From contig NC_012965.1 of the NCBI RefSeq assembly GCF_000027005.1, positions 979,001 through 1,043,000 of the forward strand: 64,000 nt of DNA, in the 5' to 3' direction. A model generated the notes under the pieces. The model ran no database searches. It was given only the letters and a program-made list of their open reading frames with translations, and was not told the DNA's origin. The DNA comes from Komagataella phaffii GS115. Its lineage: Eukaryota; Ascomycota; Pichiomycetes; Pichiales; Pichiaceae. Both the position numbers and the translations under genes were made by a program. Shown here piece by piece: positions 37,212-47,474 of the stretch; position 1 is the first letter of the stretch; each line of letters opens with the position of its first letter.

Positions 37212-37790
37212 ATGTTACGAGTGCAGCCATCTGAACAGTCTCGCAATTTATGGTCTAAGGTAAAGCAGCGTTCTAAGGGAATTTCTAGCGGCATTACGTC
37301 GGGAATCGCATCTGGGATTTCCAACTTGTCGCTTCATCAAGAGTCTGACGGTGATAAAGAGACCGATACGCTGGTACACAAAGCTCTGGTTAACTACTAC
37401 ATTACAAGAGATCTTCCGTTTCCTGACTGGCTTGGTGCCGAGGACCATAAGCATCCCAAGGGTTCAAATGTGTTTACCAAAGCATCGTCCACTATTACCT
37501 CAAGAATACTCCCAAACCAATCACCATCATCATCAAAATCTAGACACTCATTGACAGGAATTTACCAAAGCGCAGAGCAGAACACCCCATCATCTGCAGT
37601 GAAAACCAAGCTTCTAATCAGGCAAAATACAAACACTCGAGTAAACGACCGTCTCAAGAGCAGAGAAAATGCTATATCGACGGAGGAACACACGGAAGTT
37701 CAGCGGACCGTCATCCATCATAATATCAACCCACCTAATACCACTGTTTCTTCAACATCGTCAAGACGAACTGTGTGGCGCAGAAACTGA
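37212..37790 (+). CDS. MSO1: Sec1-binding exocytosis protein, Mso1-like
   Basis: A 192-residue protein from the ATG at 37212. The N-terminal ~75 residues carry the Mso1 Sec1-binding domain pattern: NLWSKVKQRSKG, a serine/glycine linker, then DGDKETDTLVHKALVNYY and DLPFPDWLG. The rest is Ser/Thr/Asn-rich and disordered. Mso1 binds the Sec1 SM protein and membrane lipids at sites of SNARE complex assembly and helps Sec4-driven vesicle fusion. Identification is strengthened by position: it lies directly downstream of LYS9 on the same strand, as in S. cerevisiae. Confidence 0.83.
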   Translation: MLRVQPSEQSRNLWSKVKQRSKGISSGITSGIASGISNLSLHQESDGDKETDTLVHKALVNYYITRDLPFPDWLGAEDHKHPKGSNVFTKASSTITSRILPNQSPSSSKSRHSLTGIYQSAEQNTPSSAVKTKLLIRQNTNTRVNDRLKSRENAISTEEHTEVQRTVIHHNINPPNTTVSSTSSRRTVWRRN

Positions 37791-38445
37791 TAGCTAAATA
37801 GACCACAGCAGGACTATCAGCTCTGACAAAGTATTTACTTACGCCTTATTTTTGAAAACTATCTGCTCTTTGCTCCAGGTAACTAGCCGACCTTTTACCT
37901 GGCAGCCTGTTAGAAGGATTTTAAGACGTCTGTAGGCAATGTACGGTGTTCGACTCCCCTGCTCGAAACGATGCAACAGTACAACAGTTGTTTGTAGTAA
38001 CGCACTAGAACATATTTGAGTCTTGGAATAGTCTGGTCAACTGAGATCTCTTGAGCTCCAAAACATTGCAAATACTTTTCAAATCTAAAAAGAATCCTTG
38101 CATACCGGTTTAGGATACTTTTCAACGTCCAGGCGCCTCTAAGCTTCTGTATCGCTTAGACGAAAGCACCTTGGATGCGCTAGTCATAATCGAGCACAAC
38201 AAAAAACTTTTCTTTTGTTGTATATTATAGCTTCCCCATTGTTGTTAAACAACACCTCTCAAGCTCGTATAACGTCTCCAATTCAAACGTTCGATTGAAT
38301 ATAGCCACCTGAAAACTATTGGCCACCCCAATTGACTTTTCTGAACTTTGGATCTCTAACCTCTTGTTTCGTTTTTCTTTGTCACTTCAACTGAGAAGGT
38401 TTTGTTGCGAACAAAGAGATTCCATTCTCCAGCAAGACCAGAAAA
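37791..38445. promoter_or_regulatory. Intergenic region upstream of the Myb-type gene
   Basis: 655 bp. A TGTTCGACTCC word at 37948-37958 resembles a Pol III B box, but no tRNA cloverleaf can be folded around it. The remainder has T-rich patches and no convincing reading frame. Confidence 0.4.
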
Positions 38446-39756
38446 ATGGCTCAAGATACTTCAAGGAAACGTTCAGACTCCAGCTCCGAGTCGGGAAAAC
38501 AGCCTAAGAAACGCCAAAGAAATGGTTCTGATGAAAAGGACACCAAATTACCTCCAATTCACTCGTTAATGGGTTCCAATCACGATAAGGATAACAACAA
38601 TCAGGGTGTCGTGGACGACGATCCAAAAACCACCGATAAGTCTGTGGATGAGCCTCCTACTTCTTCAGACTCAAACAAGCCTCTTCAGCAACTCGTACAG
38701 AGCTTGGACTCCAAACCCGACCTCGCGTCTGACTCGCCTCGGAACGAGCATAATATTTACCCCAACTCACACGTTCCACAAACACATATGCAACCAGTGT
38801 TCTCGGGAGGATATCCAGCGCCTTTGCCCTTGCAATATCCATCACTGTCTCCACAGCATTACATGCCTAACCCGTCAGGGTATGGTTCCATCCCTCCAGG
38901 TTTTTACCCCATGGAGATGGCTCCCCCCGCAACGGAGGACAAAGAGTCTAGCAACAAGGATGACCCGAAGAACTTTAGATTTGTGGACATGAATAGAGGA
39001 AATGCCTCTATTCCTGGAGGTTTGGGTGGGACTCCTTCGACTCTTACTGCTCCTTCTAAACAAGCAGATCAACAAGCTTACCCGTACACTCCACCATCTA
39101 AACATGAAATGTCATATCAGGAACGAACCACAGATGAGAATAATGCCCCCACATTTAAAAGAGAAGGCCATAAAGTTGCCCGCATCCAGAAATGGACCGA
39201 AGAAGAAGACTCGCTAATAATTTACTACAAAGAACAAATGCATTACTCCTGGAAGAGTATTGCTCAACTTATCGGAAAGACACATTCCTGGCAGGCCGTG
39301 CAAATGAGATATTTGCGTACTCACAAGCTGCGTAATGCTAACTGGTCTGAGAAGGATGAAATCAGACTTATTAATACAATCAAGAAGGATTGGAACAACC
39401 GTTGGAAACGCATCAGCTCTGATCTTGGTCCCGCGTTTACTCCTGAGCGATGCCAGGATAAAGCGTCCAAGTTGGTTAAAGCTATAGAATCAAGCTATGT
39501 CAGCAAATTGTTTGAGCAGAGTACCGCGGCTGACAATATACCTCACAATAAGAAACTGATGATGATATACCGTGGAATTGATGTAATATCATACACTGAT
39601 TCAGAAGATGAAGATCAAGATACCCCTAAAAATAATCCAATCAAAGAAATTGATAATGCTACCAATGACGAACAACCAACTACTAAAGCAGATCCTGTTC
39701 CGATCAACAGCACTACGCTCCACCATCTCAAGGAAAATAGTGATGCAAACAGTTGA
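38446..39756 (+). CDS. Myb/SANT-type DNA-binding protein, unnamed
   Basis: A 436-residue, probably nuclear protein. The first ~240 residues are disordered, beginning with a basic stretch (KRSDSSSESGKQPKKRQRN, a likely nuclear localisation signal) and continuing Pro/Tyr/Ser-rich. Two Myb-like repeats follow: about 248-295 (KWTEEEDSLIIYY, WKSIAQLIGKTHSWQAVQMRY) and about 300-345 (ANWSEKDEIRLINTIKKDW, WKRISSDLG). Spaced tryptophans mark both repeats. The C-terminus is acidic and Asn/Thr-rich. I do not recognise an S. cerevisiae orthologue; fungal two-repeat Myb regulators are the nearest class. Role as a transcription regulator is inferred from the domain. Confidence 0.82.
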   Translation: MAQDTSRKRSDSSSESGKQPKKRQRNGSDEKDTKLPPIHSLMGSNHDKDNNNQGVVDDDPKTTDKSVDEPPTSSDSNKPLQQLVQSLDSKPDLASDSPRNEHNIYPNSHVPQTHMQPVFSGGYPAPLPLQYPSLSPQHYMPNPSGYGSIPPGFYPMEMAPPATEDKESSNKDDPKNFRFVDMNRGNASIPGGLGGTPSTLTAPSKQADQQAYPYTPPSKHEMSYQERTTDENNAPTFKREGHKVARIQKWTEEEDSLIIYYKEQMHYSWKSIAQLIGKTHSWQAVQMRYLRTHKLRNANWSEKDEIRLINTIKKDWNNRWKRISSDLGPAFTPERCQDKASKLVKAIESSYVSKLFEQSTAADNIPHNKKLMMIYRGIDVISYTDSEDEDQDTPKNNPIKEIDNATNDEQPTTKADPVPINSTTLHHLKENSDANS

Positions 39757-39894
39757 TGCTGCTAGATAAAAGTTAAACTTTCCTAATTAGTTTTATTTAT
39801 TAAAGTTTTTAATATTTTTCTTATCATTGTATTAAATAATCCAAAGCTTCCTTACAAAAGATGAGGGCCATTTCAGCCTCGTATATAAACCACT

Positions 39895-41238
39895 CTACTC
39901 ACAGGCGAGGGATTCCTCTTCCTCTACAGTCTTACGCTTCTTGAGTACTAAGTCGTGTCCAGTTACTCGTCTGTACAAATCTTTGACGTCATCAGTGGTA
40001 GTCTCAAAGTGAGAAGAAGGATCGTAGGAACGGGAAAGGTAAACATGATCGTTAGATCCATCTTCTAAAGGTTCGTACAATTCAGCAATGCCCATCAGGA
40101 CATCTTCAGTAGGTCCAAGAAGCTTGAAGGCTGGTTCCAACTCAACATGGGGCCTGTCAGTTTCGATGACGGTTGAAATGATAGCCAAATATTGGTTTTT
40201 AGCGGTAACATTGTGCGAATGAGACACAACAGCAATATATATGTCATTTTTTCGACCGATTTGGTTCTGTGGAATGATGATCTGGGCAGAGTCCGTATCA
40301 TGAGTATTTGGAACTGGATGGTTTAAAATACAAATGGCCCGGATGACTTTCTGTCCAACTTTTTTAACCTTTTCAGGGAAATAGGTGGGGTCAGCGATGA
40401 CAATAGGGGCCTTAGCAACACCCTCCTTGGTTCTCACTCCAGTGAACTTTCCATCATCATCATAGAAAACCTCTTCAATTGGGGTATCTAGCATGTAAGT
40501 ACCTCCATAGATTGCCGATAGTCTAGCAAAACCTTGCGGAAGTTCTCCCAATCCGTACAATGGATAAATGTACGGAGATTTACCAAAACGAGCAACAGAG
40601 TGTAAGTAGAGGATAATTCTATCATAAGTTTCTCTAGCAGGTTCTCTCAGGTAGTCATCATTAGGCCAAAGTGCCATAGCGTGACCAATAAAATCTTTCG
40701 TACCTTTTTCAAGCCCATACTTGTAGTACACTTCGTCCATTGTGTTCTTATCTAGGTCCAGGCCCTTATGGGTTCCAACTTCTTCTTCTTTGTAATTAGT
40801 AATGAACTCCAAAAATGACTTCATTCTTCTCTTCTCAAAAAAGCCCATTAAAGAAGATTTGATGGCTTCCATTTCATTGGAAGGCACTTTAGCAATGCGT
40901 CCATCCCTGTATACGAATGATCCACTAATCTGCTTGAACTCAATGTACCTTGTAACGTCAGTGTGAACCAGGATATTTGTCAGTTCTCCATTCGCCATCA
41001 AAAACTTAGGAATTAAGTCAATGCACCAATCTCTATCTTTTCCCAAACTTTCAGCTGCAGTTTTGTTTGGCTTAAATTTATTGTAGACTTGACTCAAGGT
41101 CAATGAGGCGCTTTCACCTCCATAGAATTGCTGTCTGTCTATGTGAAGAACCTTCTTTCCATCGACTGACAAAAGGCCACTAAGAATGCACTCGGTCAAA
41201 CCGGTTCCTAGAACAATAACGTCGTAATTTTCTTCCAT
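39895..41238 (-). CDS. GDI1: Rab GDP-dissociation inhibitor
   Basis: A 447-residue soluble protein that extracts prenylated, GDP-bound Rab/Ypt GTPases from membranes and recycles them. The N-terminus DVIVLGTGLTECILSGLLS is the FAD-like GxGxxxC fold shared with REP/GDI, followed by HIDRQQFYGGESASL (sequence-conserved region 1). SCR3 elements such as YGLGELPQGFARLSAIYGG and the C-terminal VxRxxYxP-like segments are present. Length equals that of yeast Gdi1/Sec19 (451 aa). Essential in S. cerevisiae. It is convergent with the Myb-type gene (138 bp). Confidence 0.95.
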   Translation of the reverse strand: MEENYDVIVLGTGLTECILSGLLSVDGKKVLHIDRQQFYGGESASLTLSQVYNKFKPNKTAAESLGKDRDWCIDLIPKFLMANGELTNILVHTDVTRYIEFKQISGSFVYRDGRIAKVPSNEMEAIKSSLMGFFEKRRMKSFLEFITNYKEEEVGTHKGLDLDKNTMDEVYYKYGLEKGTKDFIGHAMALWPNDDYLREPARETYDRIILYLHSVARFGKSPYIYPLYGLGELPQGFARLSAIYGGTYMLDTPIEEVFYDDDGKFTGVRTKEGVAKAPIVIADPTYFPEKVKKVGQKVIRAICILNHPVPNTHDTDSAQIIIPQNQIGRKNDIYIAVVSHSHNVTAKNQYLAIISTVIETDRPHVELEPAFKLLGPTEDVLMGIAELYEPLEDGSNDHVYLSRSYDPSSHFETTTDDVKDLYRRVTGHDLVLKKRKTVEEEESLACE

Positions 41239-41625
41239 CTTGTGTGATTGGAGTGAGTAGGGTGTTTAAGGGAAGGAGAGGCAGATGTTATCTATTTGAT
41301 GGTGCAAGCCGCGAATTGGATGAAAGTGGTCGTTTTCGTTTTCCGTTAAAGGAGGGAGGAGGGGAGGACTGATGGATGAGAGAGGAAGAACTGGAAGGGA
41401 TTGAGACCGTAAAGTGAGGAGCATGAATGACAAAGAATTATGCTATGATTTACCGGATCATGAACGTCGTTTAATAGCTATAAGTTTGCTCTACTGGCCG
41501 CCTTATGAATCCTGTACCTTTTGAAGATTCTTAGCATCAACTCGCATACACCCTCGCACGTAATTACATCCAACATCTTCACGTCTTATCTAAAAAGTAT
41601 CCAACTGAGTGACAGTGTATATGAC
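41239..41625. promoter_or_regulatory. Divergent spacer between GDI1 and MDM1
   Basis: 387 bp between two start codons. A G/A-rich segment lies at 41340-41420 (+ strand) and the MDM1 side has no clear TATA. No other feature seen. Confidence 0.35.
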
Positions 41626-44600
41626 ATGTCCCTCTTGTCAACAGGACTGGGAATACTGATTTTCACTCTCATATTCATTAAATTAGTACCCATACTAGTA
41701 TTATGTGTATTGAGCAGCTTCGTTCCCTTACTTGGCCTTGTGTGGCTCAGTTTAAAGGTACGCAGGCCATCCTGGAATTCACCCCAACATGACAATCTTG
41801 CACTCAGATTCCCAAGATTCAAATTTATAACCCAATTGAATGACCCTAAGCCTCAAGATACCTTTAGAACCATCCAAAGTGGTGATGTGCAAGCAAAGTT
41901 TGATCTTCTGTTTGATTCAATAATAAGGGATTTTGTTCTCTCATGGCACAAGAACATAACTCAAGATTCTAGTTTCCCTGAACATTTGAAAATTTACATG
42001 ACCGAAGTCGTTCTTGAACTAGAAGAGAGACTCAGAGATACAAATTTTACCAGATTGGTCGTCTTGAAGCTGTTGCCGATTGTAGTCAAGCATTACGATG
42101 GATTTCTAGGAACAAATACAACTGTCCATCCGGCATCATCTTCAAGAGAAGACACAACGAGACATTTGAATAAACTAGTCGATAGACTTGTTTGGATCTT
42201 ACTGCCAAATCAGGAATCAAAGTCTCGCATTGTACGGATCATAGTAAGAGAGATTCTTACCACTTGGGTTATATCTCCCATAACATGTATGCTATCGGAT
42301 CCAGACTATTATAACCAGAAGATAGTTCAGTTTACCTCAGTCTGGGTCGAGGATAACGATCATATTCAACAGTTTCGATCAATTTTAAATCAGCAGGTCA
42401 AGGGATCAACCGTAAAACACAGAAAAGATCTAAAGGACGAGAAATACCAGCTACTGAGACAAAGGATCTTAGAATGTGAATCTAAAGATCAGTTAGACCG
42501 CTATAAGGCCTATCTCTCCAAGTCAAAGCTTGAATCTCACAAGGTGGAGTTGCTGAAAGAACTAGTCGACTCATTAATGGAGAAGTACAAAGATACTGAT
42601 CAGCTATCAGATGTGTTGTTTAATCCAGATTCCTTCCAAAAGTTCAAAGCTTTCATGGAGCAGAGGAATAACGTTGAAGTGTTGAACTTTTGGTACGATG
42701 TGAATCAGATCAAAGACCCACTGGAAAGTGTAGCCACTTTTTCCAGTCTAAGTAAGTCTTCATTAGTTGACTTTGGAGACAAGAAAGTTAACGAAGTTAA
42801 GAGCTTATTTAATTCGTACCTCAACCACCAGATACTGGAAGCTGATAGTGAGATTTTTGCCAATGTACAACAGTTTGTCAACTCTCGTCACCCCACAGAG
42901 CAAGTTTATAGAAATGCAAGGCTTTCCATGCTACAATTACAGGATCAAGTCTACGAAGAAATGAATCAAACTGACTTTGAATTGTTTAAACAGTCCAGAT
43001 ATTTCAATTTAGTCAAGGAACACGAAGTGGAGAAACAAGAAGACGGATTTGGAGACCCCCTAAAAAATTACGAAGAAGACGACGACGACGACGAGCGCAT
43101 TGATTCGGAGGACGATTCCTTTGTTAGTGAAAATGTTCTAAAAGCTGTTGAAGATGCCCTGAACGAGATAGTACATGATAGAAACCCTTTGGAAAACTCA
43201 AGAGCTTCACCTTTTCCACCACATGTTCAGAACGACGATTCAAGGTCGGGTACGAGATCACCAATGAAAAATAGTGCCTTGTTTGGCCTGTTGGGCGACA
43301 AATTTTTTCAAGAGGAAGAAAAGAAAACCGAAATTAGTGATACAGAGAGTATATTATCGGTAGTTCCTGATACTAACTTGACCATGGCTGCTCCGAAAGA
43401 CTTGAATCTTTCCGAGGAAATCACAAAGCTCTCCAACGAAATTATCAATTTAGAAAATCAATTGGATGTTTTGTTACCACTGTTGAGAAAAGCAGAAGTA
43501 ACGAATAATTCCAACGAGCTTAGAATTTTAAGGAAGTCAAAAGAAGTGTTGGAAAGAGAGATACAGTTCAAGTCTTTGCAAAAACAACAATACATCGTGC
43601 AAGAGAGTGACAATAGTTTATATGCTAAATCACGAATCCGTATTAGTTCCTTCATAGATGCTGAGGAAGAAGGAAAGTCTTTCACGTTGTACATAATAGA
43701 AGTTCAGAAAGTGGACGACAACAACATTGTTACGGCTGGATGGATAGTGGCTCGGCGATTTAGCCATTTTTTCAAGCTCAATGAATACCTGAAGGAACAA
43801 TACCCGCAGCAACTAGCATTTGTACATTTACCAAAAAGGAAGGTGGTGATGAAGTATAAGTTGAAATCTCTGGCTGAAGAACGAATGGTTCAACTAGAAG
43901 ATTATTTGCAGAAACTGATAAGTATTTCCCAGGTTTGCGATGATCGTAATTTCAAAATGTTCCTTTCATCTGACATATTCGAATTTTACCAAGAAAAAAA
44001 GTATGACAAGTTTGGAAGAGGATTATTGTCAGGGAAATTCCTGATGCCTATTCCATCGTTCAAAGGTTATTCAAAGAAATCGGTTGATCTCCATAATAAA
44101 GAATTTGAGGAAAAAGTCAGAGAAATGCAACAGGAGTTGACCACGTTCAACGAATCATCTTTGAGAACAGGTGATACACCTTTTGTTAAACCCATCTGCG
44201 ATCTTTTGATTAGTCTTTTCTCCACTCAGAAATCCAATTCTTGGATCAAAGGACGGGCTATGCTTATTGTGCTGCAGCAGCTTTTGGGATCTACCATTGA
44301 AAGGAAATGTGATGAGTACCTGGAATTCTACATCAAAAATGAGACTTTTGTTTGCAATGCTCTGGATACACTGTATTCGAATTTATGGCCAGATGGAGGC
44401 CCTTTCAGGAAATCGGTTGAGAGAAGTCCTGAAGTCAAGAGTAGGACCAAACATGAGGCGGAAAAATTAATTGATAAGATGTTTGTGGGCACTTTTGCCA
44501 AAGTGTTTGGGGAGACGAACTCTTCTTACGCCGGTAAGAATGTATTCCGTTTACTACAAAATCAAACTCTCAACACTAGTCTTGTCTTGAATCTTTTAGA

Positions 44601-44652
44601 CGAGATCACATTGGAAGTTTTTCGATCCGATTTAAACAATCGCTTCGAATGA
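41626..44652 (+). CDS. MDM1: ER-anchored sorting nexin Mdm1 (PXA-RGS-PX-nexin C)
   Basis: A 1008-residue protein from the ATG at 41626; the frame opens 105 nt earlier but with TTG. Two adjacent hydrophobic stretches at residues ~8-50 form an ER anchor. They are followed by a PXA domain (~65-250), an RGS-like domain (~330-450; FNPDSFQKFKAFMEQRNN), an acidic linker, a PX domain (~680-800; RRFSHFFKLNEYLKEQYP, LPKRKVV) and a C-terminal nexin domain. This is the SNX13/SNX14/Mdm1 architecture. Mdm1 tethers ER to the vacuole at nucleus-vacuole junctions and acts in fatty-acid and lipid-droplet handling. In S. cerevisiae MDM1 neighbours SEC65 and URA5, as it nearly does here. Confidence 0.93.
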   Translation: MSLLSTGLGILIFTLIFIKLVPILVLCVLSSFVPLLGLVWLSLKVRRPSWNSPQHDNLALRFPRFKFITQLNDPKPQDTFRTIQSGDVQAKFDLLFDSIIRDFVLSWHKNITQDSSFPEHLKIYMTEVVLELEERLRDTNFTRLVVLKLLPIVVKHYDGFLGTNTTVHPASSSREDTTRHLNKLVDRLVWILLPNQESKSRIVRIIVREILTTWVISPITCMLSDPDYYNQKIVQFTSVWVEDNDHIQQFRSILNQQVKGSTVKHRKDLKDEKYQLLRQRILECESKDQLDRYKAYLSKSKLESHKVELLKELVDSLMEKYKDTDQLSDVLFNPDSFQKFKAFMEQRNNVEVLNFWYDVNQIKDPLESVATFSSLSKSSLVDFGDKKVNEVKSLFNSYLNHQILEADSEIFANVQQFVNSRHPTEQVYRNARLSMLQLQDQVYEEMNQTDFELFKQSRYFNLVKEHEVEKQEDGFGDPLKNYEEDDDDDERIDSEDDSFVSENVLKAVEDALNEIVHDRNPLENSRASPFPPHVQNDDSRSGTRSPMKNSALFGLLGDKFFQEEEKKTEISDTESILSVVPDTNLTMAAPKDLNLSEEITKLSNEIINLENQLDVLLPLLRKAEVTNNSNELRILRKSKEVLEREIQFKSLQKQQYIVQESDNSLYAKSRIRISSFIDAEEEGKSFTLYIIEVQKVDDNNIVTAGWIVARRFSHFFKLNEYLKEQYPQQLAFVHLPKRKVVMKYKLKSLAEERMVQLEDYLQKLISISQVCDDRNFKMFLSSDIFEFYQEKKYDKFGRGLLSGKFLMPIPSFKGYSKKSVDLHNKEFEEKVREMQQELTTFNESSLRTGDTPFVKPICDLLISLFSTQKSNSWIKGRAMLIVLQQLLGSTIERKCDEYLEFYIKNETFVCNALDTLYSNLWPDGGPFRKSVERSPEVKSRTKHEAEKLIDKMFVGTFAKVFGETNSSYAGKNVFRLLQNQTLNTSLVLNLLDEITLEVFRSDLNNRFE

Positions 44653-44713
44653 TAAATTATGATTAAATAATCAAAACAGACACACATAATAATACAGGAC
44701 GGAAGGACATTTA

Positions 44714-45643
44714 TCAATAACCAAAATCTGGCTTTTGTGCAAGCAATTCCCGTTTGAGGTTCATAATTTTCACTCTTCTTACACAGGACGGATCACCCAT
44801 GTTATTGATTTCCTCTTGTTCAGATTCATTCTCTTCATCTACTACTGCGTTTCTTGGTCTAGATCTGACTGGTGGCCGATACAATTCAAACAAATCTCTT
44901 CTGGCGATTTTCTTGGCATCGGAAGAGTCTAGATCAAATAGTTTATGAACGCGAGGAGAGTCTTCTCGACATGCCATCAATACATCCATCCAATCCAGTA
45001 GTCCTGACCGTTTGATACTTAAAAATTCTGAAGCTGATACTGGAGTCTGGCCCCTCCCAACAGCCAGCTGTATGAGTATGTGATGCAGTCGAGCTAGAAT
45101 CTTATTGATAAGTATTTCAGGAATATTTGTCTCCGAACCTATTACCGGTTGATAATGTTTTGTTTTTGATATGTGAATTTTTTGGTTTAGCTTCCTTTGG
45201 AAAGCTGCATTTATTTCCTCTTTTAAGATCTGTAGAGGATCAGTAAGAAATTCAGAGACCTGCCTCTCTTTGTAAAATGTAGAACCAGGCTTCGATGCAA
45301 TGGTTTCTGAGGGATGCTCAGACTTTGAAACAGTAAGTGGTATCGGTTGATGGCGCGTCCCAGACCACCTTCGAATATGATAAGGCTCATTTTCGTCGAC
45401 ATAACGATCGAAAAACTTTGGATCTGAAACCTTGTCTATTGCTAAAGGCCATGCGTGCCACCTTTTGCGTGGTAATAAACCATTTGTTTGTTTTGATAGA
45501 AGGAATGCTGAGTAAAGATGAATCCCCAGATCTTGAGCCTGAGTGTCTTCAAAATACCTCAAAAGTTTCTGTCCTTCCCTCCTTAGTTTTTTTTCTGAGA
45601 GCGCAGTCATCGGAGTATCTTCCTCTTCCTCTGAGCTAGACAT
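44714..45643 (-). CDS. RRN9: RNA polymerase I upstream activation factor subunit Rrn9
   Basis: A 309-residue protein with an acidic, Ser-rich start (MSSSEEEEDTPM), then the Rrn9 family core at about residues 37-85 (DLGIHLYSAFLLSKQ, RKRWHAWPLAIDKVSDP) and a charged C-terminus. Rrn9 belongs to UAF (Rrn5-Rrn9-Rrn10-histones-Uaf30), which binds the rDNA upstream element and contacts TBP. The family is weakly conserved in sequence, so position helps. In S. cerevisiae RRN9 (YMR270C) sits beside URA10 and SCS7; here it is next to SEC65, URA5 and SCS7 and on the same strand as URA5 and SCS7. Confidence 0.82.
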   Translation of the reverse strand: MSSSEEEEDTPMTALSEKKLRREGQKLLRYFEDTQAQDLGIHLYSAFLLSKQTNGLLPRKRWHAWPLAIDKVSDPKFFDRYVDENEPYHIRRWSGTRHQPIPLTVSKSEHPSETIASKPGSTFYKERQVSEFLTDPLQILKEEINAAFQRKLNQKIHISKTKHYQPVIGSETNIPEILINKILARLHHILIQLAVGRGQTPVSASEFLSIKRSGLLDWMDVLMACREDSPRVHKLFDLDSSDAKKIARRDLFELYRPPVRSRPRNAVVDEENESEQEEINNMGDPSCVRRVKIMNLKRELLAQKPDFGY

Positions 45644-45812
45644 CTTGAAAGAGCTGAAGATGATGCTGATTGGTTTCTACCAAGGAACCCCGGTCCGCTA
45701 AGAGCTTAGAAATAATAAGGCTCAGATAAGGTAGTTCACCCACCAAAACAGTAATTCATCGTTCTCCAGTGCTTTGGTCTTCCTTCTTATACCAGTGTGT
45801 CGTAGGATCAAA

Positions 45813-46625
45813 ATGCCATTACTAGAGGAAATAAGTGATGCAGAGGACATAGACAACTTGGAGATGGATTTAGCCGAGTTTGATCCTACTTTAAGGACTC
45901 CGATAGCTGAGCAGAGACCAGCTCCTCAGGTTGTCAGATCACAAGATGCCGAAAGTGGACAGACTCCTTTGGTTCCTAACCAGGATCAAATAAGTCAGTA
46001 TATTGAACAATTCAAAGAAGGTGGCACCATAAACAAGGATCAAGTGATTAGACCCGACGAAATGATGGAAAAAGAAATGGCAGAGTTGAAAAGCTTCCAA
46101 ATTTTGTACCCATGTTACTTTGATAAAAATAGAAGTGTTAAAGAAGGAAGAAGATGCCAAAAGGAGTATGGTGTGGAGAACCCCCTGGCAAAGACAATAT
46201 TAGATGCTTGCAGGTACTTGGATATACCTTGCATCCTGGAGCCTGAAAAGACTCATCCTCAAGATTTTGGTAATCCAGGAAGAGTGAGAGTGGCTATCAA
46301 GGAGAGTGGGAAGTATCTCGATGAACAATATAAGACCAAAAGGAAACTAATACAGTTGGTAGGACAATTTCTGGTTGAACATCCAACAACGTTACAGAAA
46401 GTTCAAGAATTGCCCGGTCCACCTGAGTTGCAACAGGGCGGGTACATTCCAGAACGTGTACCCCGAGTGAAAGGGTTAAAGATGAACGAAATTGTTCCTT
46501 TGCATTCGCCATTCACTATTAAGCATCCAAGTACTAAATCTGTTTATGAAAGGGAACCTGAGCCCGCACCACCCGCCGCCGTGCCCAAAGCTCCGAAACA
46601 GAAGAAAATAATGGTGAGAAGATAA
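45813..46625 (+). CDS. SEC65: Signal recognition particle subunit Sec65 (SRP19)
   Basis: A 270-residue protein from the ATG at 45813; upstream in-frame codons lack ATG. An acidic N-terminal extension (MPLLEEISDAEDIDNLEMDL, much like yeast Sec65 MPRLEEIDD) is followed by the SRP19 domain at about 85-195 (LYPCYFDKNRSVKEGRRCQK, GNPGRVRVAIKESG). A basic Pro/Ala-rich tail ends PKQKKIMVRR. Sec65 binds SRP RNA and allows Srp54 assembly for co-translational targeting to the ER. It is convergent with URA5, with 35 bp between stops, the same order and relative orientation as in S. cerevisiae. Confidence 0.94.
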   Translation: MPLLEEISDAEDIDNLEMDLAEFDPTLRTPIAEQRPAPQVVRSQDAESGQTPLVPNQDQISQYIEQFKEGGTINKDQVIRPDEMMEKEMAELKSFQILYPCYFDKNRSVKEGRRCQKEYGVENPLAKTILDACRYLDIPCILEPEKTHPQDFGNPGRVRVAIKESGKYLDEQYKTKRKLIQLVGQFLVEHPTTLQKVQELPGPPELQQGGYIPERVPRVKGLKMNEIVPLHSPFTIKHPSTKSVYEREPEPAPPAAVPKAPKQKKIMVRR

Positions 46626-46660
46626 TTGGATTAATTCATTCATTCGAAGCAGATTCATAC

Positions 46661-47365
<705 letters not shown>

Positions 47366-47474
47366 CTATTACAAAGGAGCACGAAAAACACTGCGCGCGA
47401 GCCAGCTCTGATAAAGAACCAAAATTTTTCTTTCCCTATTAGCCCCTATTTGCTTACATAACTTTATAAATACT

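Noticed and set aside
37860..37980. Possible tRNA gene around the B-box-like TGTTCGACTCC
   Set aside because: The T stem does not pair, no matching acceptor strand (CGAGCAG type) lies upstream, and no D arm or anticodon loop can be placed.
41521..41625. N-terminal extension of MDM1
   Set aside because: The frame opens with TTG and has no ATG before 41626; the membrane anchor follows directly after the 41626 ATG.
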